This document shows positions 1-10,700 of a stretch of DNA of 64,000 nt, piece after piece (position 1 is the stretch's first letter; the number at the start of each line of letters is the position of its first letter). The position numbers were made by a program, and so were the translations under genes. This DNA is from Lachnospiraceae bacterium (GTDB lineage: Bacteria > Bacillota > Clostridia > Lachnospirales > Lachnospiraceae), in NCBI GenBank assembly GCA_022799755.1, contig JAAWOU010000003.1:1-64000 (forward strand), in the 5' to 3' direction. The notes under the pieces were generated by a model, which saw nothing but the letters and a program-made list of their open reading frames with translations, had not been told where the DNA came from and did no database searches.

Positions 1-125
1 ATGCCCCTGCAGGGGAGTAATTTTCTGCTGCACAATACGCATCTGAAAATTCTCCCGGGCATGGCCGTTTCGAGACTGTTGTATTCCAGTTCCGTCTCTT
101 CACTCCCATGCCCCTGCGCCTCCCC

Positions 126-650
126 CTACCGATTCCTAAGCCGTCCTGCCAGTATGTTCAGCATGGCGCCGCACGCTGCGAAACAGATCAGATAGAGCTT
201 GCCGATGCTGCTGGTACAGACTTCCAGCAGACCGCCCACCACCGGGTAGTGCAGGCACACCCTGCCGATGAGCTCCTGGTATCCCACGGGGTTCATGTCG
301 TTCTCCGCGTTGGCGTCTCCCTTGGTGATAAACTCTCCCTCTCCCACACGGTTCTTCACCACACGGTGGGCAATGACCGAATCCCCGCCGTGGAATGCAA
401 TGATGTCACCCTCCGCCACATCCTCCGGCCGCAGGGTCTCCACATAGATCACGCTTCCCACCGGTATCTCCGGCTCCATGCTTCCGCTGACTATGTTGTA
501 GACTTCATATCCTCTCGCGTGGGCCAGCGTAATCGGCAGATAGAATCCGATCACACCAAGCAGGATCAAAGTCCCTATTATGTTGCAAAGGGCGGGAACT
601 AACTTCCCGCCCCTTTTCTTCGTCTCCTGTCCCTGTGGACTACTGCTCAT
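126..650 (-). CDS. sipW: SipW-like signal peptidase I
   Basis: Motifs YNIVSGSMEPEIPVGSVIYV (catalytic Ser), GDIIAFHGGDSVIAHRVV and TKGDANAENDMNPV; hydrophobic N- and C-termini. ORF extends to 680; internal Met at about 650 is a plausible start. Confidence 0.85.
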   Translation of the reverse strand: MSSSPQGQETKKRGGKLVPALCNIIGTLILLGVIGFYLPITLAHARGYEVYNIVSGSMEPEIPVGSVIYVETLRPEDVAEGDIIAFHGGDSVIAHRVVKNRVGEGEFITKGDANAENDMNPVGYQELIGRVCLHYPVVGGLLEVCTSSIGKLYLICFAACGAMLNILAGRLRNR

Positions 651-2463
651 TTTCTTTCTTCCCTTTCCTGCGGGCCGCAATGATCAGCCAGATGCCTGCC
701 CCTGCCAGGGCTGCCACCGCTGCCAGGATACCGGCTTTCGCCGGGGTGGGGAGCATCGCCAGGGGCGTGGCAAGATCCTCCAGGATGGCGTCCGCGATGT
801 TCCTGCCGCCGCCATTGCCGCCATTCCCGTCCCCGTCGTCATCGAATCCTCCCAGCGGAGTCTCCTCCTCGTCCAGGTCCTCATATTCGTCCGGTTCCGC
901 CAGAGGAGGCACCTCGTCCTCCACCTCTACGATCCCGGGCTCCTGCTCAGGCTCTTCCGGCGTCACCACCGTCACGGGGGGAGCCGGTTCTTCCTCTGCG
1001 TCGGGCTCCTGGGGCGCTGCCGGCTGCCCGGGCACCACCACCGTGTTCACGTTGGTCACCGTAGGCACCTCCGTGTAGATGAATGTGAACAGATTCTGGG
1101 AGGCGTCCGCCGCCAGGGTCTTGCCCAGGTTGTAAGCCTGGGGCTGCCAGCCCTCAATGTACTGGTACGCCACCACCGGCTTGTCGCCTACATTTCCATA
1201 GTATACCGCACTGGGGTACAGCTCATTCCCCGCGGTGTCCTGATATGCCACGGTGTAAGCCACCGTCTCGCCCTGTATGCCGTAGGACACTACAAAGTCC
1301 GTGTCACCGGTCACTGTGACGGAGGGGTTGGCCAGTTTGTTTGTGCCGTTGTCCTCGCCGCTGACCCGAAAGCCCTTGCGGTAATACTTGCTGTCCGGCT
1401 GCAGGCTCACGCCTTTCTGAATGTCAAACACCACCTGGGTCCCATAGTGGAGTCCCTTTATCACGCAGACTTCCCCGTTTTCCACGCTGACGCTGGCGCC
1501 TGCGTCGGTAAGCCGCTGTACTACAGAGCTGTCGATGGTTCCCTGGGCGCCTGCAAAGAGCCTTAACGTGTAAGTGTAATCGGCCGAGGAAGCCTCCGCC
1601 GGCTGCGACATGCCAACGGACAGGCACAGGGCCAGCGCAATTCCCAGCGCTTTCGCGCCTTTCTTCTGTTTCTTCCGCTCTCTCAGTCCGAACACGGCCA
1701 AGAGCAGGAAGAGTACGCCGCTGACACCGGCAGCTATGATATAGGGAAGCAGATCGTTCTCGTCTCCCGTGCGCACAATCTGTGTCCTGGCGGAACTGTC
1801 TGCCCCGTCGCCGCCGTTTCCGCCGCTGACGCTACCGTCCGCGGGATCTCCGTTTTCGTCCACCACGCGGTTCACGGTCTGGGTGTTGACGGTGGTGGTA
1901 TCCACCGCAAAGTTCATCTGCAGGCTGGCCAGGGTATTCTGGTAATCATTGCCCTGGGTCTCGCCGTCTAAGGCTACCCGCAGCGTAATCACGGCGCGCT
2001 GTCCCGGATTCAAGGTGTCCAGGTACAGGAAATCCTCCAGGCCGCTGGTGGCCGCTTTCAGGCCGATGCGGCTTCCGTTATTGTCGCCGCCCACGGTGTC
2101 GCTGGTGAACAGGATCTCCCGCGTCCCCGCCGGATCCGTGTAGGCCAGCTCATATTCATATGCGCCGCCCTGGGCTCCGCTGCCTGCGGTTTCCTCCAGG
2201 GACTGCAGTACCTCGTTGGTCATGTACCAGTTGGCTGCAGCGGCATTGTCGTTTTTCAGATTCAGTGTGATGGTGATGTCGTCGCCGGGCTGCAGATCGT
2301 AGACCGCACTGTTCATGTCCGATGCCGTACGGTCTTCCGACAGCTTGCTGTCTTCGGTAAACGTCACGTTCCTCTCTGAGGTCAGCGTCTCCGCCCGGAC
2401 CGTACCCGGGGCGCAGACAAGCATCCCTGCCAAGAGGATGAACGTCAATAATTTTTTCCTCAT
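640..2463 (-). CDS. Large surface protein: TasA/pilin-like N-half with internal anchor-like segment, second half with MucBP-like repeat and C-terminal TM
   Basis: N-terminal signal peptide (MRKKLLTFILLAGMLVCAPGTVRA); internal TGDENDLLPYIIAAGVSGVLFLLLAVFGLRERKKQKK followed by a signal-peptide-like KALGIALALCLSVGMSQPAEA; YTVAYQDTAGNELYPSAVYYGNVGD.. MucBP-like; C-terminal TM plus RRKGKK. Confidence 0.7.
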   Translation of the reverse strand: MRKKLLTFILLAGMLVCAPGTVRAETLTSERNVTFTEDSKLSEDRTASDMNSAVYDLQPGDDITITLNLKNDNAAAANWYMTNEVLQSLEETAGSGAQGGAYEYELAYTDPAGTREILFTSDTVGGDNNGSRIGLKAATSGLEDFLYLDTLNPGQRAVITLRVALDGETQGNDYQNTLASLQMNFAVDTTTVNTQTVNRVVDENGDPADGSVSGGNGGDGADSSARTQIVRTGDENDLLPYIIAAGVSGVLFLLLAVFGLRERKKQKKGAKALGIALALCLSVGMSQPAEASSADYTYTLRLFAGAQGTIDSSVVQRLTDAGASVSVENGEVCVIKGLHYGTQVVFDIQKGVSLQPDSKYYRKGFRVSGEDNGTNKLANPSVTVTGDTDFVVSYGIQGETVAYTVAYQDTAGNELYPSAVYYGNVGDKPVVAYQYIEGWQPQAYNLGKTLAADASQNLFTFIYTEVPTVTNVNTVVVPGQPAAPQEPDAEEEPAPPVTVVTPEEPEQEPGIVEVEDEVPPLAEPDEYEDLDEEETPLGGFDDDGDGNGGNGGGRNIADAILEDLATPLAMLPTPAKAGILAAVAALAGAGIWLIIAARRKGKKENEQ

Positions 2464-2476
2464 CGTCTCTCCCCTC

Positions 2477-3196
2477 CTAGTCCAGACTCAATACGCCGTT
2501 GTCGATGGTCACCCTGCGGCCCCATGCGCTCCAGACGGCATCCTGGGCATTGTGCTCCTGCACCGCATCCACCTTGGCTTCGATGCAGAACCGGGCGCCG
2601 TCATATTCGTAGGTCCTGGTAATCGTGGTATACCCTCCCTGGGTCTGCCTCGTCTCGCTGACCCGGTTGGCTATGCTGCCGTCAATGGTCAGCTTATCCG
2701 CAAACAGCGTCGTCTCGCTCTGGGAAGCCAGGAGCTTATTATAGTAGAGCACGGTTCGTTCCCGGGTAGAAGCCTCCTCGTCCACCAGCCAGTCGCTGCC
2801 GATGTTCACCAGGTTCAGATCGATCAGATCCGGGGACAGGGCAGGGATCTTCTCTCCGTTCTCGTCCATCCAGTATTTGTGAATGCTGACACGGACATAC
2901 TCATTGATGACGCCGCTGTTGTATACGTTGAGTTCCTCCCTGTAGGCCGTTTGAAACTTCAGTTCCTCTCCCTCTCCAAGGAGGCCTTTCAGCAGTTCGC
3001 CCTCCACGGGCGCCCCGTTCTCCACCAGCGTCACGCCGATCTCCTGGAGCTGGATATTGGCCGCATAGTCCTCGGAAAAGTAAGTCAGCGCAGCCCTGGC
3101 TCCACCTATGGAGCTGAAGAGCAGCAGCCCCACCGCCAGCGCAAAGGCAGCTACGGTCGTAGCAGGAGAGGTCAATATCTTCTTAAACTTTTTCAT
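2477..3196 (-). CDS. TasA/camelysin-like SipW-dependent surface protein
   Basis: MKKFKKILTSPATTVAAFALAVGLLLFSSIGGARAALTYFSEDYAANIQLQEIGVTLVENG signal peptide of SipW-substrate type; in the same operon as SipW. Confidence 0.65.
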   Translation of the reverse strand: MKKFKKILTSPATTVAAFALAVGLLLFSSIGGARAALTYFSEDYAANIQLQEIGVTLVENGAPVEGELLKGLLGEGEELKFQTAYREELNVYNSGVINEYVRVSIHKYWMDENGEKIPALSPDLIDLNLVNIGSDWLVDEEASTRERTVLYYNKLLASQSETTLFADKLTIDGSIANRVSETRQTQGGYTTITRTYEYDGARFCIEAKVDAVQEHNAQDAVWSAWGRRVTIDNGVLSLD

Positions 3197-3768
3197 CCGT
3201 CAATTCCCCCTTCCATCCCGCCGGTCACCACCTGTACCGACCAGTCCGCGGCCTGGGAACCCAGTATGTTCCCGTCGGCGTCATACTGCACCGGCATGGA
3301 CTCATAGATGACGACTACATTACAATCATCACCCTCCTCGGCATCCTCCGGGAACGCGATCCGGATGTCAAGCTGGCTGGTTTGGGACTTGGACACCGTG
3401 CCGTCCTCCGTGGATGTGATCCCTGGGACCACGGAATTATAGTAATAATATCCGTCCGCACCGGCCTGCCATCCCTCCCCTTCATAGGTCAGGCCATACC
3501 GGCTGCCGCTGAAAGCCCTTGCCCGAACATACACCGGCGCGGTCCCCTCGTTGGTCACTGTCAGGTGCTTGGTGTGCTCCGAGTAGGTCTCCACGATTTC
3601 CGTCTCGTTCCCAAGGTTCACGGCATAGCCGCCGGAGGCGCTGGTGTAGGTGGTGAAATAAGCCCATGCGCTCCCCGCCGTGGCGGTGAGGATCATGCCT
3701 GCCGCCAGAGCGGATACTGCCGTCAAAAAGATATTTCTTCTCTTCATCTCATCCCACCCCCTACTCAT
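3193..3768 (-). CDS. SipW-type signal peptide protein, TasA-like
   Basis: MKRRNIFLTAVSALAAGMILTATAGSAWAYFTTYTSASGGYAVNLG..; 'AYFT' cleavage region typical of TasA/CalY proteins; 4-nt overlap with the downstream gene. ORF extends to 3768; internal MKRRN start is likely. Confidence 0.65.
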   Translation of the reverse strand: MSRGWDEMKRRNIFLTAVSALAAGMILTATAGSAWAYFTTYTSASGGYAVNLGNETEIVETYSEHTKHLTVTNEGTAPVYVRARAFSGSRYGLTYEGEGWQAGADGYYYYNSVVPGITSTEDGTVSKSQTSQLDIRIAFPEDAEEGDDCNVVVIYESMPVQYDADGNILGSQAADWSVQVVTGGMEGGIDG

Positions 3769-4939
3769 TCACGTCGGGTGTTCCGGCCGGGATCTGTGTC
3801 CAGTTCCACACCAGGCCCTCCCCGTCGTCCGCATACTCGAAATGGTTCGTGATGGCCGAACCCGTTCTGCCCGTGCCGTTGTATATGTTCCGGAAAGAAG
3901 CGATATTGCTAAAGTCCGCGTCCTCTAAAGTCCCATTGGTCATGGTCAGTGTCTGCGCCGGAGCGCTGTCCGGAGCCGTCTGGTAGGTGGCGCCGGAGTA
4001 AATCTCCGTGACGGTGACCTGGGCTCCCACCGGGATTTTGTCAGCGATCAGCTCGCTCTGAATTCCCGGCGCGGTGAAAGTCAAAGAGACTACATCGCTG
4101 TATACAACCCTGTCCCCGAAGACCGCTTCCACTGCGAAGACGAATGTGGCAGGATTTCCTGTCAGGTACTCGGTCAGCTCCTTGTCGATCCTAAGCGCCG
4201 CGAACCGCTCGCTTAAGGCCGGCTTGGACTCGGCCGCACCCATGCCCCTGAGTTCGTAGATCCACTCGCCCGGATTGGAGGTGGCGGCAGTGCCGTCCAC
4301 GCTCTCTTTGGTGGGCAGCGCCACCAGCTGGGGACTGTAGGTGAAAGTGTATGATTCCGAGTAGGCGACGGTCTGGATTCCGTCAGGCTCAGCGCCGTCC
4401 TCGGCGGGCCGGCGGACCAGGTAATCGGCCTGCTCCAGATCGGCCCCCCTGACCACCATCAGATAGAGACCCGGCTCTAAGTCCGTAAGCTCCACCGCGT
4501 CGCTTCCCTCCGCTTTCACGGCCGTGTAAGCCGGCGCCACAAAGTTCCCCTCCGCAAACACCACGGCCGCGGCCAGTCCGGCCTGTTCCATCCAGATCCG
4601 CGCCGCATCCGTCTCTCCTGCCCTGATGTCCACGTCCAGTCCGGCAAACGTGTCTGTCGTCTCAAAGCGGCAGGCGTCGAATCCCTCCTCTTTCACGGCA
4701 TCCGCCACCTTGTACAGGTCAACGGCCACGTCCGGCGACTGGGCCTCCCCGCTCTCCTCCATTGCCTTGGGCTCCACTTTTACCTGCAGCACACATTTCC
4801 TGGCAAGGTCCAGGGGTTCTGCCGCGCGGGCAGTCCCGCCCAGCGCCGCCATGGCACATCCCGCCGCCATTATGGATGCCAGCGCGAGGCAGGTCAGGCG
4901 GCCCCAGAACCGCCGGCGGCTCTTCCGTTTCATTTTCAT
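3761..4939 (-). CDS. Pilus accessory/minor subunit-like secreted protein
   Basis: Signal peptide, SpaA/Cna-like beta-rich region (LTDLEPGLYLMVV), lies between sortase and TasA-like genes; no LPXTG seen. Confidence 0.55.
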   Translation of the reverse strand: MKMKRKSRRRFWGRLTCLALASIMAAGCAMAALGGTARAAEPLDLARKCVLQVKVEPKAMEESGEAQSPDVAVDLYKVADAVKEEGFDACRFETTDTFAGLDVDIRAGETDAARIWMEQAGLAAAVVFAEGNFVAPAYTAVKAEGSDAVELTDLEPGLYLMVVRGADLEQADYLVRRPAEDGAEPDGIQTVAYSESYTFTYSPQLVALPTKESVDGTAATSNPGEWIYELRGMGAAESKPALSERFAALRIDKELTEYLTGNPATFVFAVEAVFGDRVVYSDVVSLTFTAPGIQSELIADKIPVGAQVTVTEIYSGATYQTAPDSAPAQTLTMTNGTLEDADFSNIASFRNIYNGTGRTGSAITNHFEYADDGEGLVWNWTQIPAGTPDVNE

Positions 4940-4966
4940 GGACGTTTCCTCCTTTAATCTCGATTC

Positions 4967-5878
4967 TTATTTAAATTCGTTGTCTCGCTTAAATTCCTCC
5001 AGCAGCTCCTCCCCGGTCTTGCCGGAGCGCTTCCTGCCGGACAGGATCAGCATGATTACCAGTGTGACGAACAGCAACGGTATCCCCACTGCAGGTATGA
5101 CGTAATAGGAGGGTATCTTCCGGGCCTCCGCGGCCACTATTACGATCTTTTCTTCCTCGATGTTGTCGATTCTGTGTCCCCGCACCAGCATCCTGTGGGA
5201 ATTGATCCCGTAGGGGGTACAGGTGAGCAGCGTGCAGTAGTCCTTGCCCCGGGTCACGTTCAGCGCCTCCATCTGAGTGGGCTCCACGATGAGGATCTGG
5301 TCCACCTCGTAGGTCAGTGTCCGGTTCAGCACCGTGAGGATGAAAATATCCCCTTTCTCCATCCTGTCTAAGTCCGTGAACAGCTTCGCAGAGGGCAGGC
5401 CCCTGTGAGCCGACATCACACTGTGCCGCCCCTCCCCGCCTATGGGAAGACTGGAGCCCTCCAAATGCCCCACGGCCACATTCAGCACGGGATCGCTGGT
5501 GCCGTGATAGACCGGGAGATTCACGCCGATCTTCGGGATAGAGATATGGCCTATGATGCCGTTCCCTGCCACGTCCAGGACGCTGTAGTACAATTCCTCC
5601 AGCTCCTCATGTTCCGAATACGGCGCGCCCAGTTCGTGCAGCTTTACATTGTATTCCTCCGCCGCGGCGAAGAGGGCCTCATAGTCCGTCTCATCCAACT
5701 CAGCCACTACCTCGTCATAGTTTGCAATGGCCCGGGTCTGGTGGAGGGAGTTCCAGTAGTCGCTGACTGTGGGGTAGAGCATGACGCCCAGCCCTGTCAG
5801 CAGGACCACCGTCAGGAGGATGTTGGAGAGGGTGCCCTTTTTCCTCCCCGTCCTCCGTTTCTTTTCTTTCTTCTTCAT
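4967..5878 (-). CDS. srtC: Class C (pilin-type) sortase
   Basis: GHISIPKIGVNLPVYHGTSDPVLNVAVGHLEGSSLPIGGEGRHSVMSAHRGLPSAKLFTDLD.., catalytic TLLTCTPYGINSHRMLVRG; two TM segments. ORF extends to 6040; start chosen at MKKKEKKRR. Confidence 0.9.
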   Translation of the reverse strand: MKKKEKKRRTGRKKGTLSNILLTVVLLTGLGVMLYPTVSDYWNSLHQTRAIANYDEVVAELDETDYEALFAAAEEYNVKLHELGAPYSEHEELEELYYSVLDVAGNGIIGHISIPKIGVNLPVYHGTSDPVLNVAVGHLEGSSLPIGGEGRHSVMSAHRGLPSAKLFTDLDRMEKGDIFILTVLNRTLTYEVDQILIVEPTQMEALNVTRGKDYCTLLTCTPYGINSHRMLVRGHRIDNIEEEKIVIVAAEARKIPSYYVIPAVGIPLLFVTLVIMLILSGRKRSGKTGEELLEEFKRDNEFK

Positions 5879-6095
5879 CGGTTTCCCGTCAGTCACTCCT
5901 TGCATCTTCTCTGGATTCCTGCCCCGGAAAGAAATGTTTTCCGGGCCGTTTGCTGAGCTTCGCCGGAACCGCCGCATACGCCATGCGGTTTTTCCGTTGC
6001 TCGCCGCACACCACGGGAAGGTGTCAGCCTCGTGCGGCATCCTCCGGGGAGGGGATACGGTCGGCCTGCCCCGGAAGTTTGGTGCTTATTTGATA

Positions 6096-7685
6096 TTAGT
6101 CACGTCCGCTCATGCGCTTCTTGGTGATCAGAAGTACGCCTGCCGCTACTACCAGAATACCGCCTACCACGTAGAAGATCGTGGTACCGATACCGCCGGT
6201 GGAGGGGAGGAGAGCTCCCGTGCTGTTACCGATCGATTCAACATTAACCAAATCTGCAATCTGTGTATCATTGTCACTGCCTGCCGCAATCTCAACCGCT
6301 GTCGTCGTTTCCATCAGGTTAAAGCCGTCGGGAGCCTTTGTCTCCAGCAGATAATAAGTTCCCTTGTCGAGCCCCGCCACAATATTACTCATACCGTCAG
6401 TTCCGGTAGTAACTTTTACAGTACCCTCCGGGAAATTCCCATCCGCTTTCGCTGCCCAGGCATAACCGTTTTCTTCTGTGTAGGTCAGATACTTTGTTGC
6501 ATCAGTAACCGCTATCGTATCAATGATTACGAATTCAGCGCCGCTCAGCTTTTTTGCTGCCTCTATTTCCTCAGCTGTAGGATTCGCTTTATCCTCCACG
6601 TTCGTCAAATCGAACTTTCTTACCTGCAGGGAACCTGTATAAATGTTGTTCTCCTTACCGGGATCCGTCGTATTCGCGTTGTAATTGATGGTAGCCTCGT
6701 TTGTAATTGCTGTGCCTGATGCTACGTCGGCCGTTACTTCTGCGTTATATGTGACAACAATCGTTCCCGGCACCTCATAGTAAAAGTCTTCTGCGGTTGC
6801 AGCGTCTGTCACAGTCTGGGTTGCAGCCCAGGGAATGGTAATTGTGAATTCACGGGTTGCAGTATTCTGCTCTACAGTATAAGTCTTCTCCGCATTTCCA
6901 CTTGTAGCAAGCGAAATCGTCTCGCCATTTACCTTAACTGCCACAGAGCTAAGATCCAATTCCATGCCCTCAGGCATTGTGTCTTTTACGACGTACTGAT
7001 ATACTTTTTCCGTATCGGTTGTCACATTGTCCCCGATTCCTGTGGTCTTAGTGACAAAGTTCTGTGCGTTTTCATACGAAAGCTCATACTGTACGGTCTC
7101 GCCGACAGCGTAGAAGATTTCTTCGACACGCCCGTCCGCATTCAATATATAAGACTTCTTGCCGCCATTGTCTCCCCAGCCGGGTTCGGTATTCTTCTCT
7201 GTGATGACGATATCACCCTCAACTGCTCTCAGCATTGCCGCTGCTCCGCCATTTGCGGTAGAGCTCACATAATAGTAGCCATCACTTAAATCCGTAAAAA
7301 CGACTTCTGCTTTGTCCGCATCCGCAGCAAGTGTTTGCACCGCAGGCGTCTCCAATGCAATGTTATCTGCATTTGCTTTCAGATACGCCACAAGATCAGC
7401 CGCTGCCAAATTGTCGGCCGGAATGTAATATACATTCGCTCCTCCGTTGTCAACTTCCGTGAAAAGAGCTCTGAAATCACCTGTGAGCTTCTTGTCTGCC
7501 GGTCTGGTATAGGACGCAGTACCGCTTTCAGACTCCGTTACATTGAAAATCTTGTACGCCTTATAGGTCGCACCTTTTACAGCGCCCTTGATCGTGATGT
7601 TCGACGCCGATGCGGTGATGCCCATGGCCAGAACCATGATGGCTGCCAAGGCAAACGCAAATAACTTTCTCATTTTACCTTTCAT
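6096..7685 (-). CDS. SpaH/EbpB-family LPXTG-anchored major pilin
   Basis: Signal peptide, Cna-type domains (KTTGIGDNV.., GLDKGTYYLLETKAPDGFNLM), C-terminal LPSTGGIGTTIFYVVGGILVVAAGVLLITKKRM sorting signal. Confidence 0.9.
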   Translation of the reverse strand: MKGKMRKLFAFALAAIMVLAMGITASASNITIKGAVKGATYKAYKIFNVTESESGTASYTRPADKKLTGDFRALFTEVDNGGANVYYIPADNLAAADLVAYLKANADNIALETPAVQTLAADADKAEVVFTDLSDGYYYVSSTANGGAAAMLRAVEGDIVITEKNTEPGWGDNGGKKSYILNADGRVEEIFYAVGETVQYELSYENAQNFVTKTTGIGDNVTTDTEKVYQYVVKDTMPEGMELDLSSVAVKVNGETISLATSGNAEKTYTVEQNTATREFTITIPWAATQTVTDAATAEDFYYEVPGTIVVTYNAEVTADVASGTAITNEATINYNANTTDPGKENNIYTGSLQVRKFDLTNVEDKANPTAEEIEAAKKLSGAEFVIIDTIAVTDATKYLTYTEENGYAWAAKADGNFPEGTVKVTTGTDGMSNIVAGLDKGTYYLLETKAPDGFNLMETTTAVEIAAGSDNDTQIADLVNVESIGNSTGALLPSTGGIGTTIFYVVGGILVVAAGVLLITKKRMSGRD

Positions 7686-7796
7686 AGTAAAACCTTCCTT
7701 TCTTTTCCCTCAAAATGTTTGTTTTTAGTTCCGTGTTGCTATATTTGGTCTTGCAGTCGGCGCATTTTCACGTCGATTGGAGGCTTCATTTCAGAA

Positions 7797-10700
7797 TCAA
7801 GGCCGACCTCCTTTCTCCTTTTTACGCCTCATGCCGAGACCGTACACAAGACTGACCGCGATTGCCGCGAGACCGCCTAATGTATACATTGTGATGCCGG
7901 GGCCGCCGGTTTCAGGAAGCATAGCGCCGGTACTATTGGCAATTTCAATGGTATACGTCTCTTCCTGCTCATCCTTTGTGATCGTGACCTCTTCCATGTT
8001 CTCTTTCTTGTCAATGCCGCCTGTGGTAACGGTGATGACAAAGGCCTTTGCCGGTAAAATATAGCCGGCCGGCGCTTTCGTTTCCAGAATATGCCAGGTT
8101 CCAAGTCCCAGACTTCTGACGGGTTCATCGGTGGTCGTGTCGCATAACACGCCGGCCGTTCCCTCTACCTCTGCGGACTTCCATGTGTATTCCGTGGTTT
8201 GGCCGTCATCCGCCGTATACGTCACCTTAAATTCCGCACCGTTCAGATAGCGGTTCCCGGCTCCTGTCTCTTTTTTCCGAAGCATCACCGATTTCTCGGC
8301 GGGTACGTTGGCAACTTTCACCTCAATCGAGGTTTCCTCCGTCCCCACGCTTGCCTGGGCTATTATGTCTGTGCCCTGTCTGAGAGTAATCGTCTCAACG
8401 CCCACTTCCAGTTCATACGGCGCTTCCGGCGTCACATATCCTTCCGGCGCGCTTACTTCCTGCAGCCAGTAGGATCCCAGTTCCAGAGGTTCGTCAAAGA
8501 CAAGTCCATTCTCTCCCGATACCTTTGTTCCATCCGGATTTTCGGCTGTTGTCCATATGGATTCGGGATTGGTCTCCCCCTCAAATGTATCCGCGGTCTT
8601 GTTGTAGAGCTTAAATACCGCGCCTTCCAGGAATGTATCCTGATCTCCCTGGTTTGCGGCTGCTGTTTTCAGAAGTCTCACTGTCCTGGTCTTCAGGCAG
8701 TTGGTGATGGTGTAGACATTGATTTCTTTTGCTTGGCCGTCTATGGTCAGTGTTTCAGTGGTCTTTACCGCGTAAACGATATCCGTGTCTGCCTGCTGCG
8801 CTGCCGCTTCATAGCGGTCATCCAGATTCACTTCCGAAACTCTGTACTCTATTGCCTCGGGCAGCTCGGTGACCAGTTCCGTCCACTGCGCTGCCGCGTC
8901 CGATGATCCCTCCGGCGCTCTCAGTGTCACAATGCCATCCGTTCCGTTATCGATGGGTTTCCAGGCATCCTCGGCTCCGTTTCGATATTCGACTTTAAAC
9001 TGAACCTCCTCCGGACGGAATCCCTTTGCGTCGTTCTCATCATCCCATACTTTTACCAGCTTAATGGGGACGATCTTCTCGTTCCTGACGATTATATTTC
9101 CGTCTTCCATCGTGCCCTCTGGTGCACTGGCGCCGGTGTAAATCATGTTGGCGGGAATCTTTGCGTCCTGTGCCACATCACTCGGCGCATTTGTATAGCA
9201 GACTGTCACGGTACCGACTTCTTTGCCGCCTTCCGGCACTGCTTTGTATCCGGCCGGAGCTTTTGTCTCGACTAATGTGTAGGTGCCCCATGGCAAGTTT
9301 TCAAAACCTGTCAGGCCGTTTTCGTCAGAGATTCCCTTGAGCGGATTTCCGTCCCGGTCTGTTACCGTCTGGCCATTCTGTCTCAGGATAAACTCGGCTC
9401 CCTGGATTCCCTGAAGAGGGGTTGACATATCGTCCTGGTCCGCTTTCTTTAGGGAAATGTCGTACAGCAGGCCGCGGACATAGGGAACCGGGAATGCCAG
9501 CGTTGTACCCTTGTCATATGTCAGGGTGGCCGACTCATTTACCCGATAGCTGTGACCTGTGTTTGCACCATTGTGTTCGTCGTCTGCACCGCTGTTCATA
9601 CAGCCGGCACAGCTGTTAAAACCGGCTTTTGTCACATCCAGCCTTACTCTGTAAATCAGTTCGGCTACATTACATCTCCAAACAATTTTTGTGTTTCCCT
9701 CCACGGTTTCAACATAATCAGGATTTCCTTTCACCTTGGGTACCCAAGTCAATCTTCCGCTGCCGGCATCATAACTGGGTGCCTGGTCATAGTCTCCCTT
9801 TACGACGCTGTCATAAATGATGTAGTCTCCCATGTCATCTACGACACTTTTTAAATCAAACTTTGTTACCATTTCCTTCTGCAGAATATCGATAACCGTA
9901 TCCGGCAGTTGAATTGTATTGGATCCCTCCCTTACTTCAGGACCAATCAACATATACTTTCCTGCATTGTCACCTTGCGATAGCTTAATATAAAGTGTTA
10001 TGTTATTTCCTTTTTCAAAGCTAAAGGGGACATTGCTCGCCAATACATTCCCATTCCTGTCTTTCAGAGTTATTGTACATTTTTTATTTAAACTGCTCCC
10101 ATATGCCACACCAACATCGCTTCCGTTTAGCGCAATAATCGTTCCTATCGTAGTGTCATGGTTGTTGTTGGAAGATATGGCGGCAAATTCCGACATTTCA
10201 AAGTAACTGGTAAATTCTTCTTTCATATCCACCGACAGATACACCAGGAACTCATTCTCCACATCCGTGGGAATCACATTCTTCTGAAGTCGGACCTTGT
10301 CATTCTTTGCGGGCTTATCTCCAGCGGTATTTCCCACATATCCCCCGCTTACAATCTGCCACCCGTTCTTTCCCTCCGGCAGCGTCATCTTATCCAGAAT
10401 GCTTCCCTCCGTTTCTTCCGCCACCGTGGCCGCGCTGTTCATGCTGTACACGGCCGCGCCTGTGGTGGAGAAGCTGTCCTGGGTAAATTCAAAGTCGCTT
10501 CCCTCACCGCTTTCCACTACCTGAGCATCGAGAACCTCGGTCCCGTCCTCTGCAAAGTGTACGGCCGACGTGATCTCGCCCTCGTTCACTGTCACCGGGT
10601 TCTGATAGCTGATGCGGATGTCCACCGGTGCCTCCGGCTCTATCTTCTCATTGTCCACCAGGAAAGTGATATCGAAGAACCTGACAAAGGATATCTGGAT

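Noticed and set aside
1-195. 64-aa plus-strand ORF at the window start
   Set aside because: Opposite strand to the pilus locus and partly overlapping sipW; no SD or domain evidence.
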